Shown in pieces: positions 18,172 through 25,458 of a stretch of DNA of 39,968 bases. Position 1 is the stretch's first letter. Every line of letters starts with the position of its first letter. The position numbers and the translations under genes were made by a program. Location of the stretch: contig NZ_BAAAFZ010000025.1 in assembly GCF_039523795.1 (NCBI RefSeq), positions 1-39,968 on the forward strand, written 5' to 3'. Source of the DNA: Craurococcus roseus (GTDB lineage: Bacteria; Pseudomonadota; Alphaproteobacteria; Acetobacterales; Acetobacteraceae). Below the pieces are notes generated by a model. That model saw only the letters and a program-made list of their open reading frames with translations, was not told where the DNA came from and did not search any database.

Positions 18172-19943
18172 AGGGGAGCGCAGGCTTCCCGCAGCCAGTC
18201 GGCGGTGTCCGCGTCGCAGGCTGGCGCCACCTCCGCCAGCACGCGGCCGTGGTAGGCGTCCACCCGCTCGCGCTCGGCGGGGGTGAGCATCGCGGGCTCG
18301 ATCAGCCTGCGCTCGTAAGGGGCGAGGGTCAGCGTCTCGAACAAGAGGAAGGGCTTCGCCTGGTCGGGAAGCTTCTCCTCCGCTTCGCGCACGAGGAGCA
18401 GGTTCTCGATGCGGATGCCGTAGCGGCCGGGCAGGTAGAAGCCCGGCTCGTCCGAGAGGATCATGCCGGGCTCGATCGGCACCGGCTTCGCGGCGCGGCT
18501 GAAGGCGGCCGGGCCCTCGTGGACGGACAGGAAGCTGCCGACCCCGTGGCCGGTGCCGTGGTCGTAGTCGAGGCCGGCGTCCCAGAGCGGCACGCGCGCG
18601 ATGGCGTCGAGGTGCGGCCCGGCCGCGCCGCGCGGGAAGCGCAGCGCCGACAGCGCGAGGTGGCCGCGGAGGACGCGGGTGTAGCGCTCCCGCAGTTCGG
18701 ACGGCGCTTCGCCGGGGCCGGTCCAGAGCGTGCGAGTCACGTCCGTGGTGCCGTCGAGGTACTGGCCGCCGCTGTCGATCAGGTAGCACTCGTCGGCGCC
18801 GATGCGGCGGTCGGTCTCCGGCGTGGCGCGGTAGTGGATGACCGCCGCGTGCTCGCCGGCGCCGCTGATGGCCGGGAAGCTCTCGCCGCGGAACAGCGGC
18901 ACCTCGCGGCGGAAGGCGAGCAGGCGTTCGGCGGCGCCCATCTCCGTCTCGCGCCCGCCCGGCGCGGCGCGGGCGAACCAGGCGAGGAAGCGCGCCAGGG
19001 CGACGGCGTCGCGCCGGTGCGCGTTGCGGGCGCCTTCCTGCTCCGCGGCGTTCTTGCGGGCGCGCGGCAGGCGGCACGGGTCGTCACCGGGCACGATGAC
19101 GGCGCCGGCGTCGCGCAGGGTGCGGGCGAACCAGGCCGGCGTCGACTCCGCGTCCACGCGCACGCGGCGGCCGGCAAGGGAGCGCAGCGCGTCCGGCAGG
19201 GCGTCGGGCGGGCGAACCGCGACGCCGTTGCCGAGGTGCGCGCGCGTCTCGGGCGGCACGCGGACGGGGTCGAGGAAGAGTTCGGCCGTCCCGTCCGCGC
19301 GCAGCAGGGCGAAGGCCAGGACGAGCGGCGTGTGGTCGAGGTCGGCGCCGCGGATGTTGAGCAGCCAAGCGACCGAGTGCGCGTCCGCCAGCACGGCGGC
19401 GTCCTCGTTCGCGTCGCGCAGCGCGGCGGCGGCCTCCTCGCGCTTCTCGGCGGCGGGGCGGCCGGCGTGCTCCAACGGATGCGGCGAAGCGGGCGCGGCG
19501 GGCGGCGCGGGCCGGCCCTCGGTCCAGACCGCGTCCACGGGATTCGAGTCGAGCGGCACCAGGGTCGCGCCGGACGCTTCCAGCCGCTTCAGCCCCGCCT
19601 CGGCGTGGAGCCACGGGTCGTAGCCGACGCGCTTGCCGGCGGCGTGCGCCTTGAGCCAGTCCGCGGGCGGCTCCTCCGTGACGTGCCGCCGCTCCCACAG
19701 CGCCGGGTCGGTCTGTTGCGCGGCCTGGGTGGTGTAGCGCCCGTCGGTGAACAACGCGGCGCGGTCGGGCAGCACGACGGCGAGGCCGGCGCTGCCGGTG
19801 AAGCCGGTGAGCCACGCCAAGCGCTCGGCAGAGGCGGGCACGTACTCGCCGAGATGCGCGTCGGAGCGCGGCACCAGGACGCCGTCCACGCCCTGCCGGG
19901 CGAGTTCAGCGCGAAGGGCCGACAGGCGCTCGGCCGGGCTCAC
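18168..19943 (-). CDS. Xaa-Pro aminopeptidase (M24B)
   Basis: A roughly 591-residue cytoplasmic dimetal peptidase that releases N-terminal residues preceding proline. It has three domains as in long aminopeptidase P: two N-terminal creatinase-like domains (YVPASAERLAWLTGFTGSAG; LLNIRGADLDHTPL) and the C-terminal pita-bread fold. Metal ligands are visible in YLIDSGGQYLDGTTDVTRT (two Asp), DHGTGHGVGSFLSVHEGP (His), ILSDEPGFY (Glu) and GIRIENLLLV (Glu). I place the start at GTG 19943. ATG 20000 adds a hydrophobic stretch (LALAVLLFCNLWLG) that looks like untranslated sequence rather than a real signal peptide for this enzyme. It is the first gene of a two-gene operon with the lipase. Confidence 0.9.
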   Translation of the reverse strand: MSPAERLSALRAELARQGVDGVLVPRSDAHLGEYVPASAERLAWLTGFTGSAGLAVVLPDRAALFTDGRYTTQAAQQTDPALWERRHVTEEPPADWLKAHAAGKRVGYDPWLHAEAGLKRLEASGATLVPLDSNPVDAVWTEGRPAPPAAPASPHPLEHAGRPAAEKREEAAAALRDANEDAAVLADAHSVAWLLNIRGADLDHTPLVLAFALLRADGTAELFLDPVRVPPETRAHLGNGVAVRPPDALPDALRSLAGRRVRVDAESTPAWFARTLRDAGAVIVPGDDPCRLPRARKNAAEQEGARNAHRRDAVALARFLAWFARAAPGGRETEMGAAERLLAFRREVPLFRGESFPAISGAGEHAAVIHYRATPETDRRIGADECYLIDSGGQYLDGTTDVTRTLWTGPGEAPSELRERYTRVLRGHLALSALRFPRGAAGPHLDAIARVPLWDAGLDYDHGTGHGVGSFLSVHEGPAAFSRAAKPVPIEPGMILSDEPGFYLPGRYGIRIENLLLVREAEEKLPDQAKPFLLFETLTLAPYERRLIEPAMLTPAERERVDAYHGRVLAEVAPACDADTADWLREACAPL

Positions 19944-20145
19944 CGCAACAGGCCCCAACCACAGGTTGCAAAAAAGCAACACGGCAAGCGCAAGAGGCAT
20001 GCGCCAGGGGCATGCCTCCCGCCCCGAAGTCGCGCGGCAAACGGAACGAGCAAAGGCCTATCTCTTCTTCGCAAGTGCAAAAAGAAACCTCACGCCACGG
20101 AGCCGCAGCACACCGGCCGACCGGCGCAACTCTTGGATGGTAACG

Positions 20146-20370
20146 ATGAACGCCCAGACGACCAAGGCCGCGGACGCCTTCCTGTTCAACGAGCCGCACG
20201 CGTCCCGCACCGGCCTCATGCTTTCCCTCGCGCACGCCTTCCGGGCGGTGTCCGAGTGGTCCCAGCGCCGCCGGACGGCGGCCGAGCTGAACGCGCTGTC
20301 CGACCGCGAGCTGGCCGACATCGGCATCACCCGCGGCGACATCGGCGCGATCGTCAACCGGCGGCGCTGA
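20146..20370 (+). CDS. DUF1127 (YjiS-like) small protein
   Basis: A 74-residue protein whose C-terminal half matches DUF1127: RRRTAAELNALSDRELADIG, followed by ITRGDIGAIV. Members are small Arg-rich proteins, often stress- or phosphate-induced; some bind RNA or affect sRNA stability in alphaproteobacteria. The N-terminal part has a typical FNEPHASR segment. ATG 20146 is chosen; ATG 20137 in the same frame is possible. A strong terminator follows 10 bases after the stop, so it is monocistronic. The upstream region is AT-richer than average (20040-20095) and must contain its promoter. Confidence 0.9.
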   Translation: MNAQTTKAADAFLFNEPHASRTGLMLSLAHAFRAVSEWSQRRRTAAELNALSDRELADIGITRGDIGAIVNRRR

Positions 20371-20380
20371 CGGCGACGGC

Positions 20381-20404
20381 GGCGGGCGCCTGACAGCGCC
20401 CGCC
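20381..20404 (+). terminator. Rho-independent terminator of the DUF1127 gene
   Basis: GGCGGGCGC and GCGCCCGCC form a 9-bp perfect stem with loop CTGACA, followed by CTTGTTCCATTT. It starts 10 bases after the DUF1127 stop. Confidence 0.8.
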
Positions 20405-20487
20405 CTTGTTCCATTTCGCTCCGGGAGCATGGCAGCCATGCGCCGGGGCGGCTTGCCTGACGTCGGTAAGCGGTTCTGACTGCCGCC

Positions 20488-21681
20488 ATGCCCGCCGCCG
20501 TTTGGCTCCTGATCGCCGCCGCTGCGTCTTCCATCAGCCTGGCGCTCGGCGTCCGGCAGACCTTCGGGCTGTTTCTCCTGCCCTTGGCGGTCGAGGAAGG
20601 CTTGTCGCCCACGATCCTCGGCGGCGCGGTGGCGCTGCACAACCTCGTTTGGGGCCTCGGCCAGCCCGTGACAGGCGCGCTCGCCGACCGCTACGGCGCC
20701 GGGCGCGTGATGGCCGGCGGCAGCCTGCTGCTGGCGGCGGGACTCGGCTTGCCGGCGCTGCTGCCCGGCCCGCTTTCCATACTGTTCGGCATCGGCATCC
20801 TCACCGGGCTCGGCGTCGCCTGCACCGGCACGGGCGCGGCGCTGGCCGCCGTGGGCCGCGCCGTGCCGCCGGAGCGCCGGGGCGAGATGATCGGTCTCGC
20901 CAGCGCCGGCGGCTCGCTCGGGCAGGCGGCGATGGTGCCGGTGGCGCAGGGGCTGATCGGCGGGTTCGGCGCGGTGGCGTCGCTCGGGATGCTCGCGGTC
21001 GGGGTGCTGGCCATCGTGCCGATCGCCCGCGCCGTGGAGTGGCGGGCGCCGCCGGGCGCGGCCCTCGCGGCCGGTTCGCGGCCCGGCGGGCTGCGGGCGC
21101 TGGCACGGGAGGCGCTGGGCGACCGCGACTTCGCGTTGCTCACCGCCGGCTTTTTCGCCTGCGGCTTCCAGCTCGCCTTCCTCACCATGCACCTGCCCTC
21201 GCACATCTCGCTCTGCGGCCTGCCGGTGGAGCTGGGCGCGATGGCGCTGATGACGGTGGGGCTGTTCAACATCCCAGGGAGCTGGCTCTGCGGGCGGGTG
21301 AGCAACTACGTCCGGCCCGAGTTGGCGCTCGGCTGGATCTACCTGCTGCGCACCGTCGCCATCGCCTGCTTCGCGCTGGCGCCGCCGAGCTACGCGGGGA
21401 CGCTGGTGTTCGCCGCGGTGATGGGCTTCGTGTGGCTGGGGACCATCCCGCTCACCTCCGCCGCGATCGCGCGGCGCTTCGGCGTGGCGGACCTCGGCGC
21501 GCTGTACGGCGTGTGCTTCCTGTCGCACCAGCTCGGCGGCTTCCTCGGCGCGGGCTCCGGCGCGGTGCTGCTGGAGACCGCGGGCGATTACGACGCCTTC
21601 TGGCCGGTGATGATCGCGGTCGGGCTGGCGGCGACGGCGGTGAACTGGATGGCGAGGCCGCCCGCGCGCGCCCTGGCTTGA
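20488..21681 (+). CDS. MFS transporter
   Basis: A 397-residue inner-membrane protein with about 12 hydrophobic segments in two halves. The first half contains the loop 2-3 motif in GALADRYGAGRVMAGG (canonical GxLaDRxGxRxv pattern), followed by LGVACTGTGAALAAVGRAVP with RRGEMIGLASAGGSLGQAAM. The second half includes GLFNIPGSWLCGRVSNYV. It resembles the monocarboxylate/OFA-type branch of the family by eye. Substrate cannot be predicted and no regulator lies next to it. ATG 20488 puts the first membrane segment at the N-terminus. Confidence 0.9.
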   Translation: MPAAVWLLIAAAASSISLALGVRQTFGLFLLPLAVEEGLSPTILGGAVALHNLVWGLGQPVTGALADRYGAGRVMAGGSLLLAAGLGLPALLPGPLSILFGIGILTGLGVACTGTGAALAAVGRAVPPERRGEMIGLASAGGSLGQAAMVPVAQGLIGGFGAVASLGMLAVGVLAIVPIARAVEWRAPPGAALAAGSRPGGLRALAREALGDRDFALLTAGFFACGFQLAFLTMHLPSHISLCGLPVELGAMALMTVGLFNIPGSWLCGRVSNYVRPELALGWIYLLRTVAIACFALAPPSYAGTLVFAAVMGFVWLGTIPLTSAAIARRFGVADLGALYGVCFLSHQLGGFLGAGSGAVLLETAGDYDAFWPVMIAVGLAATAVNWMARPPARALA

Positions 21682-21744
21682 GGGCCAGCGGCGCCCTCTC
21701 CCCACGGTTTCCACAGTCGCTGTTTTGCTTTAACCGCCGCGCGC

Positions 21745-22842
21745 ATGGCCGCGAACGTGGAAAAAATGCCTTGGTGGGCGTGGGTCTTCCCCGCCCTGGC
21801 CTGGGCGATGCTGGGCGCGACGACCCTCGGGTTGGTGGACGCTTCGGCGCCGCTGGTTGTGCTGCTGGACGCGGCGCTGCTGGGCGGCACCGTGTTCGCC
21901 GCCGTCCACCACGCCGAGGTGGTGGCGGCGCGCGTGGGCGAACCGTTCGGCTCCCTGGTGCTGGCCGTGGCGGTGACGGTGATCGAGGTGGCGCTGATCG
22001 TGTCCTTGATCCTGTCCGGCGGGCCGGACAAGGCGGCGCTGGCGCGCGACACCGTGTTCGCGGCGGTGATGATCGTGTGCAACGGCATCGTCGGGCTGTG
22101 CCTGCTGTCGGGCGGCGCCCGGCACGGCGAGCAGGGCTTCCAGGTGCGCGGCGCGGCGGCGGCGCTGGCGGTGCTGGCGACGCTCGCCACGCTGGCCCTG
22201 GTGCTGCCGAACCACACGCTCGGCAAGGCGGGCCCGGTCTTCACCCCGGCGCAGCTCGTCTTCGTCGGCGTGGTGTCGCTGGTCCTATACGGCGTGTTCG
22301 TGTTCGTGCAGACGATCCGCCACCGCGACTACTTCCTGTCGGCGGCCGCGCCGGACGAGGACGCGGAGCCCGCCTTGCGGCCTTCGGTCGGCGTGACGTT
22401 CGCCAGCCTCGCGCTGCTGGTGGCCGCGCTCGCCGCCGTGGTGCTGCTGGCCAAGACCCTGTCGCCGGCCTTGCAGGCGGCGGTGGACGCGGCGGGGCTG
22501 CCGGCCGCGGTGGTGGGCGTCGCCATCGCGGCGCTGGTGCTGATGCCGGAGGGGCTGGCGGCGGTGCGGGCGGCGCGCGCGGACCGGTTGCAGACCAGCC
22601 TCAACCTCGCCCTCGGCTCGGCGCTGGCCACCATCGGCCTGACCATCCCGACGGTGGCGGCGGTGTCCCTGCTGCTCGGCTTCGACCTCGTGCTCGGGCT
22701 GGACGCGAGGGACACGGTGCTGCTGGTGCTGACGCTCTTCGTCGCGGTGCTGACGCTCGGCACCGGGCGGACCACCGTGCTGCAAGGCGCGGTGCACCTG
22801 GTGATCTTCGCCGTGTTCCTGTTCCTGGCGGCTTCGCCGTAG
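21745..22842 (+). CDS. chaA: ChaA-like calcium/proton (cation/H+) antiporter
   Basis: A 365-residue inner-membrane protein of the Ca2+/cation antiporter superfamily. The two inverted alpha-repeats are recognisable. The first contains HHAEVVAARVGEPFGSLVLA and then VTVIEVALIVSLIL, with acidic residues expected at the ion site. The second contains LMPEGLAAVRAARADRLQTS and then LNLALGSALATIGLTIPTVA. A short acidic loop (PDEDAEPA) separates the halves. It likely exchanges Ca2+, Na+ or K+ for protons. Its start lies 63 bases after the MFS gene, so the two may be co-transcribed. Confidence 0.92.
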   Translation: MAANVEKMPWWAWVFPALAWAMLGATTLGLVDASAPLVVLLDAALLGGTVFAAVHHAEVVAARVGEPFGSLVLAVAVTVIEVALIVSLILSGGPDKAALARDTVFAAVMIVCNGIVGLCLLSGGARHGEQGFQVRGAAAALAVLATLATLALVLPNHTLGKAGPVFTPAQLVFVGVVSLVLYGVFVFVQTIRHRDYFLSAAAPDEDAEPALRPSVGVTFASLALLVAALAAVVLLAKTLSPALQAAVDAAGLPAAVVGVAIAALVLMPEGLAAVRAARADRLQTSLNLALGSALATIGLTIPTVAAVSLLLGFDLVLGLDARDTVLLVLTLFVAVLTLGTGRTTVLQGAVHLVIFAVFLFLAASP

Positions 22843-22915
22843 CGGATCGAGGCGTTTCCTCCTACCGTTGCGGAGACGACCCGCGCCTCGGGCGGATCGT
22901 CGGGGAGGAACAACA

Positions 22916-23443
22916 ATGACACCCAAGACCCTCGCGGCCCTGTCCGCGCTCGCCCTTCTCGCCCCGCTGCACGCGGGCGCCCAGCAGCAGCCGCAGACGG
23001 CGCCGCCCGCCGCCGCCGCGCCGGCCGCGCCGCTGCCCTACGGCATGCCGATCGCCATGGACGCGGCCCGGAAGGCCATGGCCGCGGCGGAACGGGAGGC
23101 CACCGAAAACAACTGGAACGTGGCCATCGCCATCGTGGACAGCGGCGGGCACCTCGTGATGATGCACCGGCTGGACGGCACGCAGATCGGCTCCATCCGC
23201 ATCGCCGAGGGCAAGGCGCGCACGGCGCTGGAGTTCCGCCGCCCGACCAAGGCGCTGGAGGACACGGTCGCGGGCGGGGGCGCCGGGCTGCGGCTGCTCG
23301 CGGTCGAAGGCATCACGCCGCTGGAGGGCGGCGTGCTGATCCAGGCCGGCGGCCGGATCATCGGCGCGATCGGCGTGTCGGGCGTGACCTCGGCGCAGGA
23401 CGCGCAGATCGCGCGGGCGGGGGCGGAAGCGGCGGTGAGGTGA
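22916..23443 (+). CDS. Exported GlcG/HbpS-family protein
   Basis: A 175-residue protein with a Sec signal peptide (residues 1-23, ending in HAGAQ), a Gln/Pro/Ala-rich spacer, and a GlcG/HbpS (DUF336) domain. Conserved stretches are NNWNVAIAIVDSGGHLVMMH, the RTALEFRRPTKALED region, and GVLIQAGGRIIGAIGVSGVT. Family members include a haem-binding/degrading sensor partner and glycolate-operon GlcG; the biochemical role here is open. ATG 22916 is preceded by GGGGAGGA at 6 bases, ruling out the longer frame. It is convergent with the IalB-like gene. Confidence 0.9.
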   Translation: MTPKTLAALSALALLAPLHAGAQQQPQTAPPAAAAPAAPLPYGMPIAMDAARKAMAAAEREATENNWNVAIAIVDSGGHLVMMHRLDGTQIGSIRIAEGKARTALEFRRPTKALEDTVAGGGAGLRLLAVEGITPLEGGVLIQAGGRIIGAIGVSGVTSAQDAQIARAGAEAAVR

Positions 23444-23480
23444 AGGGCAGCACCGGCCCCCTTTCCGCGGACGGCGTTTC

Positions 23481-24536
23481 TCAGCCGCAGTAAGTGGCGG
23501 CGGCTTCGTAGGTCCAGCGGAAGCCGTCCAGGCTGAAGCGGGTGGTCGCCTGGGCGCCCCCCGCTTCGCCCGGTCCGGTGACTGCCACGGCGCCTTCAGG
23601 GTCGGCTTCGAGCATCGCGCCGACCACCGCCTTGCCGTCCAGCGCTTGCGCGATCCCATCGCGCACCGGCATGGGGAAGCGCCGATCCCCGACCTGAAGA
23701 ATGGCGACGGCGCCTTCGGCATAGACGTGCGCCGGGTCGTAGCTCACCAGGGCGCTGCCCCCCGGCGCCATGGCACGGGCGACGACCAGCCGCGGCCCGG
23801 CGGGATCAGGGCCACCCCGTTCGAGGAGGCGCCGGGCGGCCGCGAAGCAGGTCCGCCTGCCCGGCGTTTCGGTCGGCACCGCATGCACGTTCCAGCCGGT
23901 GCCGAAGCGCACGAGGCCCCCGTCCAGCACCAGCCAATCCGGTGAGCGTTCGGGGCGCTCGCACTCGCGTCGGATCGCCGCGACGGCCTCCCGGAAGCCG
24001 AGCAGGCTGAAGCGCTCCTCCGCATCCGCCTCGCTTGGTCCCGACGGGGCGGTCACGGTGACTACCGCGTCGGAGGCCGCCGCAGCGGCGCGTTCGAGCA
24101 GCGCCAGCAACGCCGACGGGTCCTGCGCCATCCTGACAGGTCCCCCGCTCGGACCCAACATGACGCGCTCGCCCGCCGCCTGGAGCACCGCGCCGGTGTC
24201 GGGAGGGAGCATCCGGCGAACCCAGAACGCCGCTACGCCCGCTCCGTCCCATCCAGGGAACTCATAGACCGCGAGGCGCGCACGCGCCCAAGGATGCGCG
24301 CCCGGCGGAGGCGGATCGAGCGGGCCGGTGTCCGCTTGGCAGTTGAACCGCTCCCCCTCGACACGGGCGGTGCGCGTCGCGGTCCAGGCGCCGAACACGC
24401 CGAGGCGCTCTGGCGGCGCCCCCGCGGTCGCGGCGTAATCGAAGGGCGCCGACTTGATAGGCCAAACCACCGGGACAAGCGCCGTTATGGCCAACGCCCA
24501 AGCCAGCGCCAACGCGCTCAAAACCCGCCACGGCAT
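23481..24536 (-). CDS. Membrane-anchored protein with two IalB-like units
   Basis: A 351-residue protein with one N-terminal hydrophobic segment (residues about 5-25; anchor or signal). The rest appears to be a tandem duplication. Unit 1 runs from FGAWTATRTARVEGERFNC to RFSLLGFREAVAAIRREC. Unit 2 runs from FGTGWNVHAVPTETPGRRTC to TRFSLDGFRWTYEAAATYC. Each has an opening W-x-aromatic strand, a first Cys, a central Val-rich part and a closing (R)FSL-GF...C helix, as in the IalB family and in the C-terminus of the M48 protein at 12056-13723. No catalytic residues are seen. It lies 28 bases after prmA, with GAGG upstream, and is probably the last gene of the uvrD-prmA operon. Family assignment is by eye. 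Confidence 0.65.
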   Translation of the reverse strand: MPWRVLSALALAWALAITALVPVVWPIKSAPFDYAATAGAPPERLGVFGAWTATRTARVEGERFNCQADTGPLDPPPPGAHPWARARLAVYEFPGWDGAGVAAFWVRRMLPPDTGAVLQAAGERVMLGPSGGPVRMAQDPSALLALLERAAAAASDAVVTVTAPSGPSEADAEERFSLLGFREAVAAIRRECERPERSPDWLVLDGGLVRFGTGWNVHAVPTETPGRRTCFAAARRLLERGGPDPAGPRLVVARAMAPGGSALVSYDPAHVYAEGAVAILQVGDRRFPMPVRDGIAQALDGKAVVGAMLEADPEGAVAVTGPGEAGGAQATTRFSLDGFRWTYEAAATYCG

Positions 24537-24564
24537 AACCGCTTCGCCTCACGAATGATTGCTG

Positions 24565-25458
24565 TCACCCCCGCCGCCGCACCACCAAGGTCGTCCAAGG
24601 CCCCACGTCGTGGCGGACCTCCAGCGACAACCCTTGCCGCCGGTGGGCCGCGAGCACCATGCGCGCCTGCGTGCCGAGCAGCCCGGCGAGGATCGCCGTC
24701 CCGCCGGGCGCGAGATGCGCCGCGAGGTCGCGCGCCATGGCGCAGAGCGGGCGCGCGAGGATGTTGGCGAAGACCAAATCGTAAGGCCCGCCGGCGCGCA
24801 CCGCGCGGTGCCGCCAGCCGTCCGCGAGGCGCGCCGACACCAGCCGGTGCGCCCCGTTGAGGCGCGCGTTCTCGCCGGCGACCCGGACGGACCACGGCTC
24901 GATGTCGGTGGCCAGCACAGGGCGGCGGAGCAGCTTCGCCGCGGCGAGGGCGAGGATGGCGGAGCCGGTGCCGAGGTCGAGGACGCGGCGCGGGCGCCGG
25001 TGGGCGACGCGCTCCAGCGCCAGCAGGCAGCCGCGCGTGGAGGCGTGCTCGCCGCTGCCGAAGGCGAGGCCGGCGTCCAGGCGCAACACGATGCGGCCGT
25101 GCGTCCTCGGGTCCGGCAGGTGCGTGGGCCGCACCAGGAAGCGGCGGCCGATCGGCTGCTCGGGGAAGCCCGCGGCCGTGCGCGCGAGCCAGCCTTCGGC
25201 CTCGACCGGAGCGGCTTGGACAGCGGGCGCTTCGATGCCGGACACCGCGGCGGCGAGCGCCAGTGCGCCCGCCAGCTCGTCGTCGCCCGCGCCGGCTTCG
25301 CGCACGCCCTCCACGCGCCAGGTGTCGGTGGCCTCGTCGCGGAACAGGCCGACCGTGGCGCACGCGGTTTGCAGCGCGGCCTCGAAGGCCGGAACGGCGG
25401 TTTCCGGCAGGCCCTCGATGGAGAGGGTTTCCAGCGGCGCTGCGTGCCGCTTGCTCAC
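24565..25458 (-). CDS. prmA: Ribosomal protein L11 methyltransferase
   Basis: A 297-residue SAM-dependent methyltransferase that trimethylates lysines and the N-terminus of L11. It has an N-terminal substrate-recognition domain and a C-terminal Rossmann domain. The latter carries GLAFGSGEHASTRGCLLALE, motif I VLDLGTGSAILALAAAKL and the post-II motif DLVFANILARPL. The start is GTG 25458, overlapping the uvrD stop by four bases (GTGA), with GGAGAAGG in the uvrD 3' end as ribosome-binding site. It is coupled to uvrD and therefore likely to share its LexA control. Confidence 0.92.
   Translation of the reverse strand: MSKRHAAPLETLSIEGLPETAVPAFEAALQTACATVGLFRDEATDTWRVEGVREAGAGDDELAGALALAAAVSGIEAPAVQAAPVEAEGWLARTAAGFPEQPIGRRFLVRPTHLPDPRTHGRIVLRLDAGLAFGSGEHASTRGCLLALERVAHRRPRRVLDLGTGSAILALAAAKLLRRPVLATDIEPWSVRVAGENARLNGAHRLVSARLADGWRHRAVRAGGPYDLVFANILARPLCAMARDLAAHLAPGGTAILAGLLGTQARMVLAAHRRQGLSLEVRHDVGPWTTLVVRRRG

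Noticed and set aside
19943..20000. Hydrophobic N-terminal extension of the Xaa-Pro aminopeptidase from ATG 20000, resembling a signal peptide
   Set aside because: Family members are cytoplasmic and start near the AERLSALRAEL segment; codon choice in the extension (TTT, TTG, CAA) differs from the gene body.
19906..20013. 35-codon minus-strand frame with GGGAGG just before its ATG, overlapping the Xaa-Pro aminopeptidase start
   Set aside because: The ribosome-binding site is too close to the ATG, the peptide is Cys-rich without a recognisable feature, and it overlaps the aminopeptidase coding start. A leader peptide cannot be fully excluded.
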